This document shows positions 34,301 through 46,372 of a stretch of DNA of 64,000 nt, one piece after another. The DNA lies in the NCBI GenBank assembly GCA_030142905.1, contig JASJOG010000624.1, positions 1 to 64,000 on the forward strand, in the 5' to 3' direction. Positions within the stretch are counted from its first letter, which is position 1. Each line of letters begins with the position of its first letter. Both the position numbers and the translations under genes were made by a program. The notes beneath the pieces are model-generated. The model was not told the origin of the DNA. It ran no database searches and saw nothing but the letters and a program-made list of their open reading frames with translations. Source of the stretch: Heliopora coerulea (lineage: Eukaryota; Cnidaria; Anthozoa; Scleralcyonacea; Helioporidae).

Positions 34301-34902
34301 AGAGATGTGTGTCCAAAGGCGGCAGTAGCGTTGCAAGCCCGCCATGACTTTCCGGGTTTGTTCGGGTTCACGACGGATGGTGGGGAAGAAACCCTTGGTG
34401 CCTTACCAGCATTGTCGCTTCCTCCGGGGTCAATTTCTTGATATAGCCCATCTGCAAATCGTTATCTATCGTACTCTGATGCGCCATCGCGAGGGCCGTG
34501 TTCTTTGCAAGTCGCTTTTCCAGGGAACGAAGATGGTTCTCGGTAACGGGGCAGTTATTCGGTACTTTGGCTGTGGGGTGTTTCCAAAAGAGTCCAGTTT
34601 CGTGACAATCGCCAAGTTTCTTCGTTGTCGATTCCAAAATCTTGTGTGCAATTTCGTCTTCTTCCGACCTGGAGTTTTTCCTGTCGTACTTGCACCCAAA
34701 GGACTCAGTTTTCCACCACTCTTGCCCTTGTCTGTTGAAGTCCTCGTCTGGAGTGGATACGTGAACCTTTAGCACGTGCTCAGTTCCCTTTGTTGGGCCA
34801 GGTAGATGCGCTGCACCCTTCCATCTGAGAGCTGCACGAACAGCACGGGGAATACCTTTGGGGTCGGTCCGAACTTGTAATGGAACAACGAGGTCGAAGA
34901 CA
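31391..34902 (-). pseudogene. BEL/Pao retrotransposon pol
   Basis: In minus-strand order: end of protease; RT from 34775 (LEKRLAKNTALAMAH), motif A ALCADIEAMFSQV near 34195, catalytic NNFYVDDLF near 33985; the family-specific SLVSSIYDPLGIVAPFTL at 33640; RNase H region 33559-33137; integrase zinc domain with HLRCHHEGNKHVRH and CRRC (32520-32430); integrase core YSDNGTTFVGAE near 32140; and the typical LLNGRPLTHVS...NNFLLGRSNPNLPP (31910-31800). Frameshifts near 34370 and 34050, a stop at about 33627 and others make it inactive. A LINE cuts it at 34902. Confidence 0.9.
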
Positions 34903-36290
34903 TAGTAGTAGTAAGTAGTAGTAAAAACTATATTTAAAAGTCACACGCTGGCCTCGTCAACTAAAGCTGATTTCCACGAGGGGCGTGTGAATAACATATA
35001 TAAGAATACATACAATTGTATACATTACATAAATATTATATGAAACAATGTAATCACAACTACAATACACTACACAGTACTAGTATATCAATCAAGCATG
35101 TATAAAATAAATTACAAAACAGGTTAAAAAATGCCACACTAGATTTAACTCCCGATAAAATTTAGGAGGTGTAAGCACGAATTCTATTTTTAAATATTGT
35201 CAATGTATCGGAATAACGCACATCTGCAGGTAGAGAATTCCAAACTTTAGCTCCATTGTAAGAAAAACTTTTCTTTAACTTTTCAGATTTTGGTTGAGGC
35301 AATTGCAGCAAGGTAGAAGAGCCCCTGAGGTCGAAATGAGTAATATTTCTCTTATGTTCAAACAGTTCCTCAAGCGAGCTCGGAGCCAAGTTATTTAGAA
35401 CCTTATACATTGTTTTTACTTTTGACTTGGCTCGTCGAGTCTCGAGAGTTTCCCATCCTAACCTTTTTATTACTTCTGGTCCAGAAATATCATTTCTAAA
35501 GTTCATTATTACCCTATCAGCTCCATTTTGAAGTTTTTGAAGCCTGCTGGAGAGTCCGACACCCATGGTATCCCATACTTCACTGCAGTAGTCAAAATGA
35601 GGATTAATTAAAGCATTGTAGATAGAGATCAGAGTGTTTCGATCAACTAAATCGCGAATTTTTCTAATAGCTCCTATTCCTGAGGTAACGTTTTAGCGAC
35701 TTTATCGATGTGTCTATTCCAAGAAAATTTATCATCAATTTCAACTCCAAGTACGGTAGCATTACAGACTTATGATTAATTTTGAGATCTGGCTGTGTGA
35801 CAAGGTTGTTTAATTTATGAGCTGAACCAATGAGCATAAATTCTGTTTTTGCAACATTAAGGTTCAATTTGTTGGTTAAAAGCCACTCATTTATGCATGT
35901 AAGATCACTATTCATGTTCAACTCAATTTCTTGTATACTTTCACCGGCTACTGTAAGATTAGTATCATCGGCAAACAGCCGAGAAATAGCCTGATTTAGA
36001 CACTCTGGAAGGTAATTTAAGTATATGAGAAAAACGACAGGACCAAGAATAGACCCTTGAGGAATAGCATATGCAATACGCCTTTCAATTGTCATTACGT
36101 CACCTAATTGACATATCTGATTTCGATCAGGTAAGTATGAACTTATCATGGACAAGGCACTTCATGTTATGCCATAAAGTTCTAATTAGCATAACAGAAT
36201 ACCATGGTCAATTGTATCAAATACCTTCTTATGATCTAACAAAACAACCAAGTTAAACATTTTACGATCCATATTAACATACCAGCTGTT
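34903..36290 (-). pseudogene. Jockey-superfamily LINE, 5' truncated
   Basis: Minus strand: LLDHKKVFDTIDHGILL (RT motif A, 36240), AIPQGSILGPVVFLIYLN (motif B, 36060), RLFADDTNLTVAG (catalytic ADD, 35970), then SSRLQKLQNGADRVI and a WNSLPADVR C-terminus. There are breaks near 36170 and 35690-35590. The 3' end is a TAG/CTA-type microsatellite tail that abuts the BEL/Pao element at 34902. Resembles the L2/CR1 side of the group. Confidence 0.85.
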
Positions 36291-36299
36291 CGTACTATC

Positions 36300-38050
36300 T
36301 GGAAATATAAATATGAAACCGGAGATGATAAAGAAGAGATGGAGGGAGTATATAGAGTAACTATTAAATGTAGAGAATGATTGGGATGGAATTGTAGATT
36401 GTGAGATAGTTGAAGGACCATGAGAGCTTATCACAGAGATGAAAGTAGAGAAGAGGATAGGGCAGATGAAAAGCAGGAAGGCAGGAGGTCCGACGGAATT
36501 GGTGGGTGAGATTATCAGTGCAGTTGGTCAGGTAGTGGAGAAGAAGATGACAGAGATCTGCAATATGGTAGTGGACGAAGATAAGATACTGAAGGACTGG
36601 GAGCTGAGTACCCATTTAAAAAGTTAAAGGTGACCCATTGGAGTGTGGGGCACATAGGACAATAAAGTTGTTACAAAACGGGACGAAGGTATTTGAGAGG
36701 GTTCTGGAGAGAAGGTTGATAGGGAAAGTAAGTATTAATGGCAGGCAGTTTGGATTTATGCCAGGGACGCGGACGACAGATGGGATCCTTGTGGTACTAC
36801 AGATGCAGGAGACGTTTCTGGCGAATAAGAGACTATTGTATTACGCATTTGTGGATCTGGAGAAGGCATTTGATAGGATGTCCAGAGAAGAGGTTAGGTG
36901 GGAATTGAGGAAGCTGGAGGTTGAAGAATGGCTGGTGAAAGCGGTGATAATAAAGTGTAAGAAAGCGAAAACAATGATCAAAACGAAGCATGGAAACAGT
37001 GAGGAGTTTGAGGTGAAGGTTGGGGTACATCAGGGATTTGTTTTGAGTAAATTACTGTTTGAGGTTGTGATGGAAGCGCTGACCCAAGACGTTAGGGAGG
37101 GCCTGCCGTGGGAGCTGTTATATGCTGACGATTTAGTTCTGATGGCTGAGAGCATTGAGGAACTTAATGGGAAACTGCTGAGGTGGAAACAGTACATGGA
37201 GGCGAAAGGGTTGAAGGTGAACATTGGTAAAACAAAGGTGAAGGTGTCAGGGAAGAATTGTGGTGATGTTGAAAGACTGGAGACGTTGCCATGTACTGTA
37301 TGTGGAAAGGGTGTTGGGAGCATTTCCATCAGATGTACGAGATGCAATGGATGGGTACACAAGTAATGCTCAGGTGTGAAGGGCTCTTTGGTTGGAGTTA
37401 AGGATACGTTTGTGTGCAAGATGTGTGAAAGAGCAGGTGATGAAGAGGATAGGAATGTGAAGGAGAACTTGGATCTGGGAAATAGAGTTCACTTAGAGAA
37501 TGCTGGAAAATTTTGTTAGCTGGGTGATATGCTGAATGGGGGTGGAGGAGCAAATCTCGCATCCGTGGCAAGGGTCTATTGTGTGTGAAGGAAGTTTATG
37601 GAGTTATCAAGGATCTTGACAAGGAAGGAAGTGTCATTTAAACTGAAGGGGAAGCTGTATGTGACGTGTGTGAAGAGTACTATGGTATATGGAAGTGAAA
37701 CGTGGGCCATGACGGCGGACCAGAGTGGGAGACTGGAATGTACGGATGGTGAGATGGATGTGTGGTGTATTGCCGAGGGATAGAGTGCCAAGTGCAAAGC
37801 TGAAGGAAAGAATGAAGATTGAGTAAGTGTCTGATGCTGTGAAACGGAATAGGTTAAGATGATTGGGACATAGGCTGCGGAAGGATGATGATGATTGGGT
37901 GAAAAAAATCATGTCGTTTGGGGTGGAAGGTAAGAGAGGACGGGGAAGGCCGAGAATGACATGGAGCCATGTGTGTAAATTGTAAAGTTTAAAGCATGGA
38001 GAGTGTGGGTTGAAGAGAAGGATAGGGAGAGGTGGAGGAGGCTGCTGTGT
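36300..38050 (+). pseudogene. LINE RT with zinc-ribbon domain
   Basis: Reads IGQMKSRKAGGP (36455), NGRQFGFMPGTRTTDGILV (36740), VDLEKAFDRMSREEV (motif A, 36850), VGVHQGFVLSKLLFEVV (motif B, 37020) and ELLYADDLVLMAES (catalytic ADD, 37110). A CTVCGKG..SIRCTRCNGWVHK cysteine domain (37290-37365) follows, then a YGSETWAM segment. There is a frameshift near 36630 and stops near 37364, 37517 and 37586. The domain order is that of a widespread invertebrate APE-type LINE family I cannot name with certainty. Confidence 0.85.
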
Positions 38051-38876
38051 AGAGCCGACAGCCAAACCCTGCGTAAGCAGGAAAAACGGCCGTAAAACGA
38101 CTGTTGTTTGTAATCTCTCTTGCTCTTTCATGCCAACTTTCAACAGTTTCACCCCTCACATCTGCTTCTTCTCCAGCCACCTTCCCTGGTTTCGAGTTAC
38201 CCATTTCAAAATCTTTCACATTGAATGTCGGGCATGGTCAACAACGCTATTTGTAATTCACCAAAAAAATTGTAAATGCTCAAGCGGCGGACACAATAAG
38301 TCAATATTACCTTGCTGTTACCACTTTCATTAGTTACTGGTTTGTCCAAAGCATACAAAACTACCAAATGTTCTATTTATGTATGTTTTAGCGGTGATAA
38401 AGACCCCACAGAGGGTTGTAAAAGATATCTGAACATCTTTATGAAATTTAACGTCCTTTATTTCTGTTCTTTGGTAGCATTTGATGAGCTGACTTTTACT
38501 GCAATCCGTTCTTTTGAAATTAAGTTACCTTCATTAGTCACCGGCAAACCTTTTAACGACTGTTACCTGCAGGTTCCCGGGTCTTTCTGGAAACAGTGTT
38601 TCTTGCAGTGACATTGAAATGTATAGAACTGTATCGCGCAACAATGGCAGGCTGAATATAATTTACACATCAAAGACCAATTGATGACAAGTTGATATAA
38701 TATGCCGCCAAACTAGTTTCTTCTACATTGAAGAACTCTCGAAACCCAGCTTTCGTTATTTCACAGCTGTCTTTTAATCGACACTAAGTCTGTAAACAAA
38801 CGCTACAAGTCTACAGAGAAGATGATTGGCAGTACAGGAGTTAGCCAGAATTGTTGATCAGGGTATTGCTACTTAC
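38051..38876. other. Unannotated, probably intron
   Basis: Begins with the probable LINE 3' tail. A possible 20-bp exon near 38575 was rejected on phase. Confidence 0.35.
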
Positions 38877-38924
38877 CATGTTTAATAGCTTCTTTCCCAG
38901 TTCCTTGATCTCCTTTCACGTTTT
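38877..38924 (-). CDS. Host exon, 48 bp, phase 1-1
   Basis: Minus strand: acceptor TTTTTATTTTAG, donor GTAAG. It encodes NVKGDQGTGKEAIKH between split codons. The length equals the 56136 exon and the phases match the rest of the series, but I see no intron similarity to the other copies. Confidence 0.45.
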
Positions 38925-39952
38925 CTAAAATAAAAAGACCATAAATATCGGTTCATCTCCACTGTCATGACAGCAGTATAAAAAATTTGATTCAAATAAG
39001 CTCATTGTACCATGGTATTAATACGATCTTAAATGTAGTTCATATTTCGGCAATTGAATAATATACCAAGAGTAGACGTATTTTTATTAAGATATTTTAA
39101 GATATTTTTATCAAGATATTTTGATTAAGATATTTTGATTAAGAATAAGGTCATTCTGTGGACGAACTACTTGAACTCGTGGCCCATACCATTTACGATC
39201 ATTGAGTTTGCAATAAAGCACGTGAATGAAATATATTTTAAACGAGCTTTACGACGCTTTTCAGTCTGTTTTTATTATCATTTGATATGCTTAGGACGTA
39301 CAAATCGTCCTACTTCATGATTGCTACTACTGAAGATTGCTGTACTCGATTTTGCTAGTTGAAGACAACGTCCACTGCGTCATTTCTATGCACGATTTTT
39401 CAATTGCCATGGATTTGAAATAATCTTGGAATTAACTGATACAAATAGAGCATTATAGATTACAACGACAAAACAAATACGCGATATAATATAACAAAGG
39501 TATCAATAGAAATTGAAGTACTGCTTTGTTATAAATTGTAAGGATTTTAAATTGCAATTAAGATGTTCAAGTTAAGACAGTAGACGGTCCATTTGCTTTT
39601 TTGTTCGAATTTATCTTATTAGGATATGGAATCCTTCTTTTGAGATGTTTGTAGATTTGAAAATTACTGTCGGTTTGATTAAAATACTCGTGTACCTTTT
39701 GTAGAGCTGCCTTCAGGTCCCTCCAACATAACGAACTTTAAATCTCGCACGTTTAAAGTGATAAAAAACTTTAGACTTCAAAAAGAAAGTTCATATATCA
39801 CTGTTGGTGAAGATGTTGCATATAATAAAGGCAATGACGAATCTAGCCTAGCCGAGTAGAAAAGTTTGATATCAATATTTTTTTGATAATTGTTGATTAT
39901 TTGCCGAAGTTTGTTCAATGCCAGTTGGGTAAAAGCCGAAGCACGATTGGTA
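38925..39952. other. Unannotated AT-rich DNA
   Basis: Nothing recognised; probably intron. Confidence 0.4.
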
Positions 39953-40055
39953 AAGTTTAAATGACTTTAGTCACAGTAGTAAACGTCGTATGAACGAGAT
40001 TCGAGCAAAACAAGGTGCCGACCTCCGTGAGGGTAACCCGTATAAACCTTTGTTG
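39953..40055 (-). repeat. LTR-like repeat, left
   Basis: Matches 44216-44318 in the same orientation (shared AGTAAACG, GCAAAACAAG and GTGAGGGTAAC). It marks one end of the LTR element. Confidence 0.6.
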
Positions 40056-40255
40056 CTAATCGATACTGTCACAACTCTCTTTTCTTACGTTTAAGAAAAT
40101 TGTAAAGTTTAAAGCACTACTACCATAAATGGAACTGATGGAAAAATGCCTGAGTTAGTTGAAACATCAATGTAAACGCATGCACGCCCAATGGCCGAAG
40201 TCTGTTTCATTGTGTCTCATGAAATCGCACAACGCAGAACTCATCATATACTTGG
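40056..40255. other. LTR-element 3' flank
   Basis: Between the LTR-like repeat and the integrase end. No clear feature. Confidence 0.35.
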
Positions 40256-40936
40256 AGGTCTGTTATATGGTCTTGGTAGTGTTTTGGTAGGCGTCGGGTG
40301 CGCGTCGATCTGCGAAGTCCATCATCTGATGGCGAGGTAAGCTAATTTGGTGCTGGTAGGGTTTGCTGCGGCTCTTCTGCGCTGTAGCGGGGTTTGGTTA
40401 GGAGTGCGTCGGGGATATATGGGGGTGGAGGTGGAGGATGCGGTTCCAAAAGAGGGTCCTACTCTTCGTCTGTGCGGTATGATGTGGGTAACGGTAGTGT
40501 GTCTGGCACGTCAGGTTGAACCTTAAAGCACTCAGATAACTTCAAGTGCTATAACGAGCTTCATAACTGGCACCCGTTGAACTTCTCGATGTTGCAGAAT
40601 GGGAGGTCAACCAACACGACAAGGTAACGGTGTCGAACTCGTGACTTGTTCCTGTTTGGGTGGAGGTATAGCTAGTCGCCAACTTTAATGGGAGATGTAG
40701 GCTGAGCCTGTGCAGTAAAACACTTATTAAAAGGGTGATTCGTGAGATGCTGTTAATGTTGAGAAGCTATCAGGTTGCCGTCGCCTAGAAGTATCTGGAC
40801 ATTAGAGAATTGGTCCCTCTGGATGCGCATGTATCGAGCAGACAGTTCACGCGAGTGGATACGAGAGTTCAAAACGGCAGTCGCTACTGCTAGTATGCAT
40901 GGTGATAAGGCCCACCTAACGGACCTTGATGTACTA
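40256..40936 (-). pseudogene. LTR element integrase C-terminal remnant
   Basis: On the minus strand, in pieces, it gives NSR.DSRELSARYMRIQRDQ and SPIKVGD.LYLHPNRNKSR followed by YLVVLVDLPFCN, resembling the integrase tail of Ty3-like elements in cnidarians. It is riddled with stops. Confidence 0.6.
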
Positions 40937-42527
40937 CACTGCGTCTGAAGTTATTATGCAAGAGTGATAATTTGAAATATATTTGTATGCGTTCTCCAAA
41001 ACCTCATAGCAATCACACATATAATAAAGCGATATATAAGCAATTAATAGCAATATATTTACACGCACGTTACACGAACTGGTCTGATTTATTCCCAAAA
41101 TAGCCAACTAATTAGAAAAGCAGTGTCTGAAGTTATTATGCAAGTGTAATAACACTGCTAATGCTGCTATAACGCTGCCGATCTCTTACTTAAAAAGTTA
41201 ACATGGGCAAAAAGAAAGATTTATCAGCAACTGAGAAAAAGGAAATTGTGCAGTTATTACCTAAAGGGAAAACAACATTAGAAATTTCAAAGATATTACG
41301 AAGAGACCATCGAATAGTTAAGAATGCAATGGAAGACGTAAACAAATAGAGGGTAAGAAGCAAAGAAAAAGGATTTAAGAACATTAGCGACAGAGACAAA
41401 CAAGAATTGAAGCAAATTCTAACAAAGCATCCACTACTAAGTAGCGCGGAAGTGTTTGACAAGGCAGGAATAATGGGAGTGAAACGTGATAAAAGGTGTA
41501 GAATCCTTTGAACAATGAGCACAGCCAAGAAATCAGTTAGCAGACCTCCTCTCAATAAAACACACATGCAGAACCGTTTGAATTGGGCCAGGGAAAACTT
41601 GAAAACTGACTTTAATAAAGTGATTTTTACTGATGAATCAAGGGTGACTCTGGATGGTCCGTATGGTTGGTCTAAAGGGTGGGTTCTCTGTGATAAAGAA
41701 GCTCCTCCAATGCTGAGGAGACAACACGGAGGTAGTGGAATCATGATGTGGGCAGGGATTGTCAATGACAATGTAATTGGGCCGTTCAAAGTGGATGAAG
41801 GAGTGAATCTAAACAGTTATAACTATTGCGTTTTACTGGAAAACACATTTTTCAAGTGGTACAAAGCTCAAAGTCGAAAATTTAAGAAGGACTGCTTCTT
41901 CATGCAAGACAATGCCCCCTCTCATGCGCCACGAAGTACTTCTGACTTTTTGGCTCAAAAGGGGTTTACAGAAAGTAAATTAATGAAATGGCCATTGTCC
42001 TCTCGTGATCTAAATCCGATTGAAAACATGTGGGCACTGGTAAAGAGGGAACTGTATAGTGGTGGTAAACAGTACAGAAGCCAGTCAGAGTTGTGGGAGG
42101 CAATTAAAAAAGCAACTCCAGCAATCAAGTCTGAAACAGTGAAGTCTCTCACAAATTCAATGGATGATCTACTTATTAAAATAATTGATAAAAAAGGTGG
42201 ATATATTTACATGTAAAATGATTCCATTGTTTGATGTTTAGAAACAAATAGAATGTTAAATTGGTTTCTGGCAGTAAATATTCCATTAACATCACTAAAG
42301 CTCAGTGTTTGGTCAGACAAATTCCCATTTGCATAATACCTTCAGACACCCAACTTTATAAATTTTTGTTAGAAATACCGTAGCAGGGCCCGAAACAACT
42401 AAAATACAAGTGAAGATAGTTTTCTTGTATATCACTTTATTATATGTGTGATTGCTGTGAGGTTTTGCAAAACGCATAAAAATATATTTCAAATTATCAC
42501 TCTTGCATAATAACTTCAGACACAGTG
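40937..42527 (+). mobile_element. Tc1-like element (1591 bp)
   Basis: Inverted repeats of about 105 bp begin CACTGCGTCTGAAG and are flanked by TA (40935-40936 and 42528-42529). A second, inner copy of the end motif lies at 41121-41150 and 42325-42350, giving an IR/DR-type double binding-site layout. It is inserted in the LTR element. Confidence 0.9.
41203..42216 (+). pseudogene. Tc1-like transposase, DD37E, two stops
   Basis: Starting at ATG 41203, MGKKKDLSATEKKEIVQLL begins a helix-turn-helix DNA-binding region; TAG at 41347 and TGA at 41509 interrupt it. From 41515 the frame is open to 42216. Catalytic residues are in IFTDES, MQDNAPSH and LNPIENMW. I count 37 residues between the second Asp and the Glu, not the 34 of classic Tc1, which places it with the DD37E lineage. 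Only two nonsense changes separate it from a full-length frame of about 337 codons. Confidence 0.9.
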
Positions 42528-42529
42528 TA

Positions 42530-44215
42530 TTTGGGGTATCGGTGCGTGGTTCGATGGTATACGTGGCGTCGGATTGTGCACCATCGGAAAGTTTCCTTTC
42601 CAGGAACTCTTCAGGCCAAATGGTTTTAGGAATTGGTTCCTGGAGTATAAACCATCGGCGAGCAGCAGTGCTGGAACCTTTTCAGGCGGAAGAACTGCAT
42701 TTGTAAATAGTGCCATTCCTGAGTACAGCCACCTCATTTGCCTCCATGAAAGACGTACCAGTGAGGATGGCAACATCTTGATTTTCCACGATAAGGCCTT
42801 CGAACTTGAATTCCCTATTGTCACAGGTAAAGGAAATTCGTTTCTTGCGAAGTACTTGTAGTTGAGAGGAGGCATCGGCTTGATGAACTGACTGACCACT
42901 GGATATAATGTGAGCTAAAAGGCGTTTTGTAGTTAAGTGGCGTATCGTGTTGCCGGCTGCACCGCTATCTACTCTGATGTTCTTCACGTGATGGCTGTAA
43001 AATACATCAAAGTATGAAGACTGACGGATCTGGACTCGATAAACTACAGTGCTTTCACCTGATTTTCCACGGTTGAAGTCGCGGGTCAGGACATTGATGT
43101 CTAGGTCGCCGTCGGTTTCCGACTTGACTGCGAGGATGCCAACTATCTGCCTTGCTTTGACGATATGCTGTCTGTCGCTATCCGAAAGTACTCGCACTTA
43201 CTCAGCAAGTGGCATGTTTCAGAGCGCGTCACGCTTGCTTGCTTGCACAATGGGAAAACTTTGTCTTGCCGGGGTTGTCTGGGGGTTGCTTTGTATATGC
43301 CTTTGCTGGCATGGCCACGGTACTCGGTAGAGACGGTTGTGTGGAGAATCTTGGCATCGTCAAATGCACCGATTTTGTCTAGGAGGGAACTAATTGCTTG
43401 TGATATTTCCAGTTTGATCGACGCTAGGGTACGAGATCTTAGTTCGGTTCCATAGTATTGCTTAACGAGACGGGACAGGTTAGGGTGGATTAACTTTAAC
43501 CACTTAAGTACCATTAGGTTATCTAGTGTGGACGTGAGCACTTCGTCTTCAGTTGTTGTTTCACCGTTGTGGTTGAGGCCATTGGTTTGCAGTAGGGAGT
43601 CTTCCGCGAAAGCCATCAGACTTTGGAACAGGTCCTCGGAACGCTCGCCGGCTTCTAAATTAGTGTCCGAAAAGTCAATGAAATGAGCTCTTGTCACTCG
43701 AAAACGGGAAGTTGTTTGAAGTCGAATTTTTCACTAGAGTGTTCCTGGAAATAATTGGGCGTTAGTCAGCGATTTGCCCAAACATAAGTTCGACAAAGTT
43801 CACTTTTTGCTGAGCACGGTGAGTCGTCTTGCTTCTGGAACGGTTTCACCGTCATCTTCGAAAGTTCTGAGTAGTTGGGTTCTCGTTTACTTCTGCCACG
43901 AAGCTCCTTCGGCTACAAATGGGGCAAAGTTATTGTCCAACAAGAGGGTGCATGTCAAATTTTGCTTCCAATTCTTGATTCTGATGATTATCTCGACTTT
44001 CGAGAGGCACCATTGTTTCGAAGTCCTGTGAGTGGAAGTCATCGTAAACGTTTAGTAGGGGGATCGTGTTGAATTAGCAAATTTGCACGCTGTTTCGGCT
44101 CTAATTTTCTGTGCTTTCGAGCGGATATTGGCGAAGAAAATCGCTAGGGTTAGGCCCAATCGTTGCCACCACGCCAGTTGAGGTGAATAACTAAGAGCTG
44201 AGGAACGATCCATAC
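42530..44215 (-). pseudogene. LTR element gag-protease
   Basis: Minus strand: gag at 43697-43143 with PLCKQ..TRSETCHLLSKC, a zinc-knuckle variant, overlapping the protease frame 43197-42682 that contains the aspartic protease signature IRVDSGAAGNTIRHL. Upstream (44200-43700) is N-terminal gag, decayed. RT and RNase H do not follow: at 42530 the sequence meets the Tc1-like element, and on its other side lies the integrase tail. Probably Ty3/gypsy-related. Confidence 0.75.
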
Positions 44216-44318
44216 AGTTCAAATGACTTTAATTGCAGTAGTAAACGTTGAGACAACAAGACTCGGGCAAAACAAGATGGTGAACCTACGTGAGGGTAAC
44301 ATGTATTAACCAGTATCG
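44216..44318 (-). repeat. LTR-like repeat, right
   Basis: Partner of 39953-40055; the gag side of the element ends here. Confidence 0.6.
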
Positions 44319-45767
44319 CTGACCTTTACTGCCGTAAACTAATTTTAAAATATCTGTCATTGGAGATCGTCGGAGGTATATTGTGTCATTATTATCGAAA
44401 GGTTGTATAGAAGATTGTTTAGAAGATTTTGTCTGATTTTGTAAATAAGATTCTGCAATTCTTTCCATGAGGTATTTTGCAAATTCGTTTTTAATCAGTG
44501 TTATTGTGAGCTCTTACAGATCCACGCGTAAACTTTGCCAATTGTTGTTAATTTTACAAGTTTTGTCTTTGTATGTTTTCATAAGTCCTGTTTTATATAA
44601 GAGTGAAAATGTTTAATTAGGATACATAGATATCTGGAAAGAGTTATCCGTATGTTTCCATGAAAGAAGAATATCCAAATTGGAAGTTTGCTTTGCACTA
44701 TTTCCAGTGAAAATGAAATTAAGCTAATTATTTCATTGTAGAACATCGTGTATTCAATTCGTCGTAATGATCAATAATGCTTTGTTTGCATTAATTGCAA
44801 AATAACATCAACTCAAAAACCCAAACAAAAATTCATTCCTAAAACTGACGCAATGTTGTTTGCTTTTTAATCCATGAACTGGCGTCAAAAATTTAAGCGT
44901 TGTTCAGCGCTTATTTTGTCAATGAATATATTTGTTCATTGAATAAGATACCTTATACCTGCTAGACAGTCCTTCATGTAATTGAATCTTTCATTTTTCA
45001 GTTACGTCCTGTTGATGTTTCCATTTAACAGATGTTCTTGAGGTCAATTATCTCCTAGAACTCGTCCAAGTTTCATGTCGAGAAAAACTTGACTTTAGCA
45101 ATCATTTGAATTCGCAAATCTCATTATTTCTTTTACAGATAGCAACGGCTTAAATGAAGGATCTTTCCCAAGGGTACTCAATTTGAGAAAATGACGATCA
45201 TGGATACAGTATCCCACTAAAAAAGTAAGTTTACTTTGAGAATCTCGCGCTTCAATAGTAAATGTCATGAACTCGTAATTTCCAGCTGTAACTTCTTCAG
45301 AATTGCGGTAGCCTTTTCATTTTATGAAAAAATTTAACTCTTTAAATCAGCACTTAGTTAGGATACAAAATTTTCTAAAAAGATCATTATGTGGCTTGTT
45401 TAGACGCTCTAAGTACATACATGAATACAAATACGTTCCAAATTCTTTAGCCACTGCTAGAGATAGAGCTCAACTTTTCTGATGTCAACACAAAATAAAC
45501 AGTCATAACTTTCTACCAGGCTTAAAATTTGGCGTTACAGCAGAGTTAACAAAGAGTTTAACTACCCAAAAACGAAGAACAGAAGGGTCTGAATGATGGA
45601 TGTCTGTCACACAACGACCTTGCTAGGGACGGTTATATTCAAAAGTTGGCATCGCTCCTCAACGCTGCGTTGGAAACTCAAGAAAGCTTTTTCATGTAAT
45701 GAAAGAAGTACCTTAAATGCAGGAAAGTCAACCCACGATACATCTTCACGCGATCCCAGTGCTTTCA
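44319..45767. other. Unannotated DNA with one candidate exon
   Basis: Probably host. The only notable open frame is 45095-45316 (-). An 82-codon frame at 45593-45841 (+) runs into the tRNA-like array and is likely chance. Confidence 0.4.
45095..45316 (-). CDS. Candidate unrecognised exon
   Basis: A minus-strand frame of 73 codons between stops reads KGYRNSEEVTAGNYEF, TIEARDSQSKLTFLVG and LSTLGKDPSFKPLL. Its composition is more protein-like than that of neighbouring AT-rich frames. No start is needed if it is an internal exon; a possible donor TCT|GTAAAA is at about 45122. No family recognised. Confidence 0.3.
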   Translation of the reverse strand, partial: KGYRNSEEVTAGNYEFMTFTIEARDSQSKLTFLVGYCIHDRHFLKLSTLGKDPSFKPLLSVKEIMRFANSNDC

Positions 45768-46372
45768 ACCTTAGTGTCGGAGCTCAGTTAGTAGATCATC
45801 AGAGTCGTAGACTAAAAATTTTGCGTATCCTTCAACCTTAATCTCATAGATTACTAAGTTCAGCTGTTAGAGAATTAAACTAGCAAACCAGAATTTTTGC
45901 TATGCTTCTAGTCTTAGTCTAATAGTTTAGTAAATCAAAGATCAGACTGGCGAACCAAAGGTCGTAAGTTGTTCTCAAACTCGGTCTTACAGCTCAGTTC
46001 GTAGAACATCAGATGAGTACTGAAAGTCGTGGGTTATTTTCATATTTGGCTTGATAATTTAGACGGTACACCATCCGACCAGTAAACCAAAGGTTGTAGT
46101 ATCTACTCAGCCTTGGTCTTATTGTTCAGTTGAACATCAGACTAGTAAACTAAATGTATGGGTTTATTCTCAACCTTTATCTCATTGTTCAGTGGGTCGT
46201 AAATCAGACCAGTAAACCAAACATTGTAGGATGTATTAAACTTTGATCTTATTGCTCAGTTGGCATAGAACATGATTCAGGTAAACTAAAGTTCTGTAGG
46301 CTGCTCTTATCTTTGTTCTCACTGGTCAGTTGATGGGAAGCCAGATTAGTACACTAACTGTTGTACAGAACT
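45768..46372 (+). repeat. Tandem array of degenerate tRNA-Thr-like units
   Basis: About nine head-to-tail units of 63-75 bp share the order TTATTGCTCAGTTGGTAGA (A-box like), ATCAGACTAGTAAACC (anticodon-arm like, with AGT in the loop position of threonine tRNA) and AAGGTTGTAGGTTTATTC (decayed B box). Many differences from a working tRNA are CG to TG or CA. No unit looks functional. Confidence 0.65.

Noticed and set aside
37634..38152. 172-codon minus-strand frame
   Set aside because: Antisense of the LINE C-terminal region.
38570..38605. 20-bp exon with good acceptor and donor (-)
   Set aside because: Its length is not a multiple of three and does not fit the phase-1 series.
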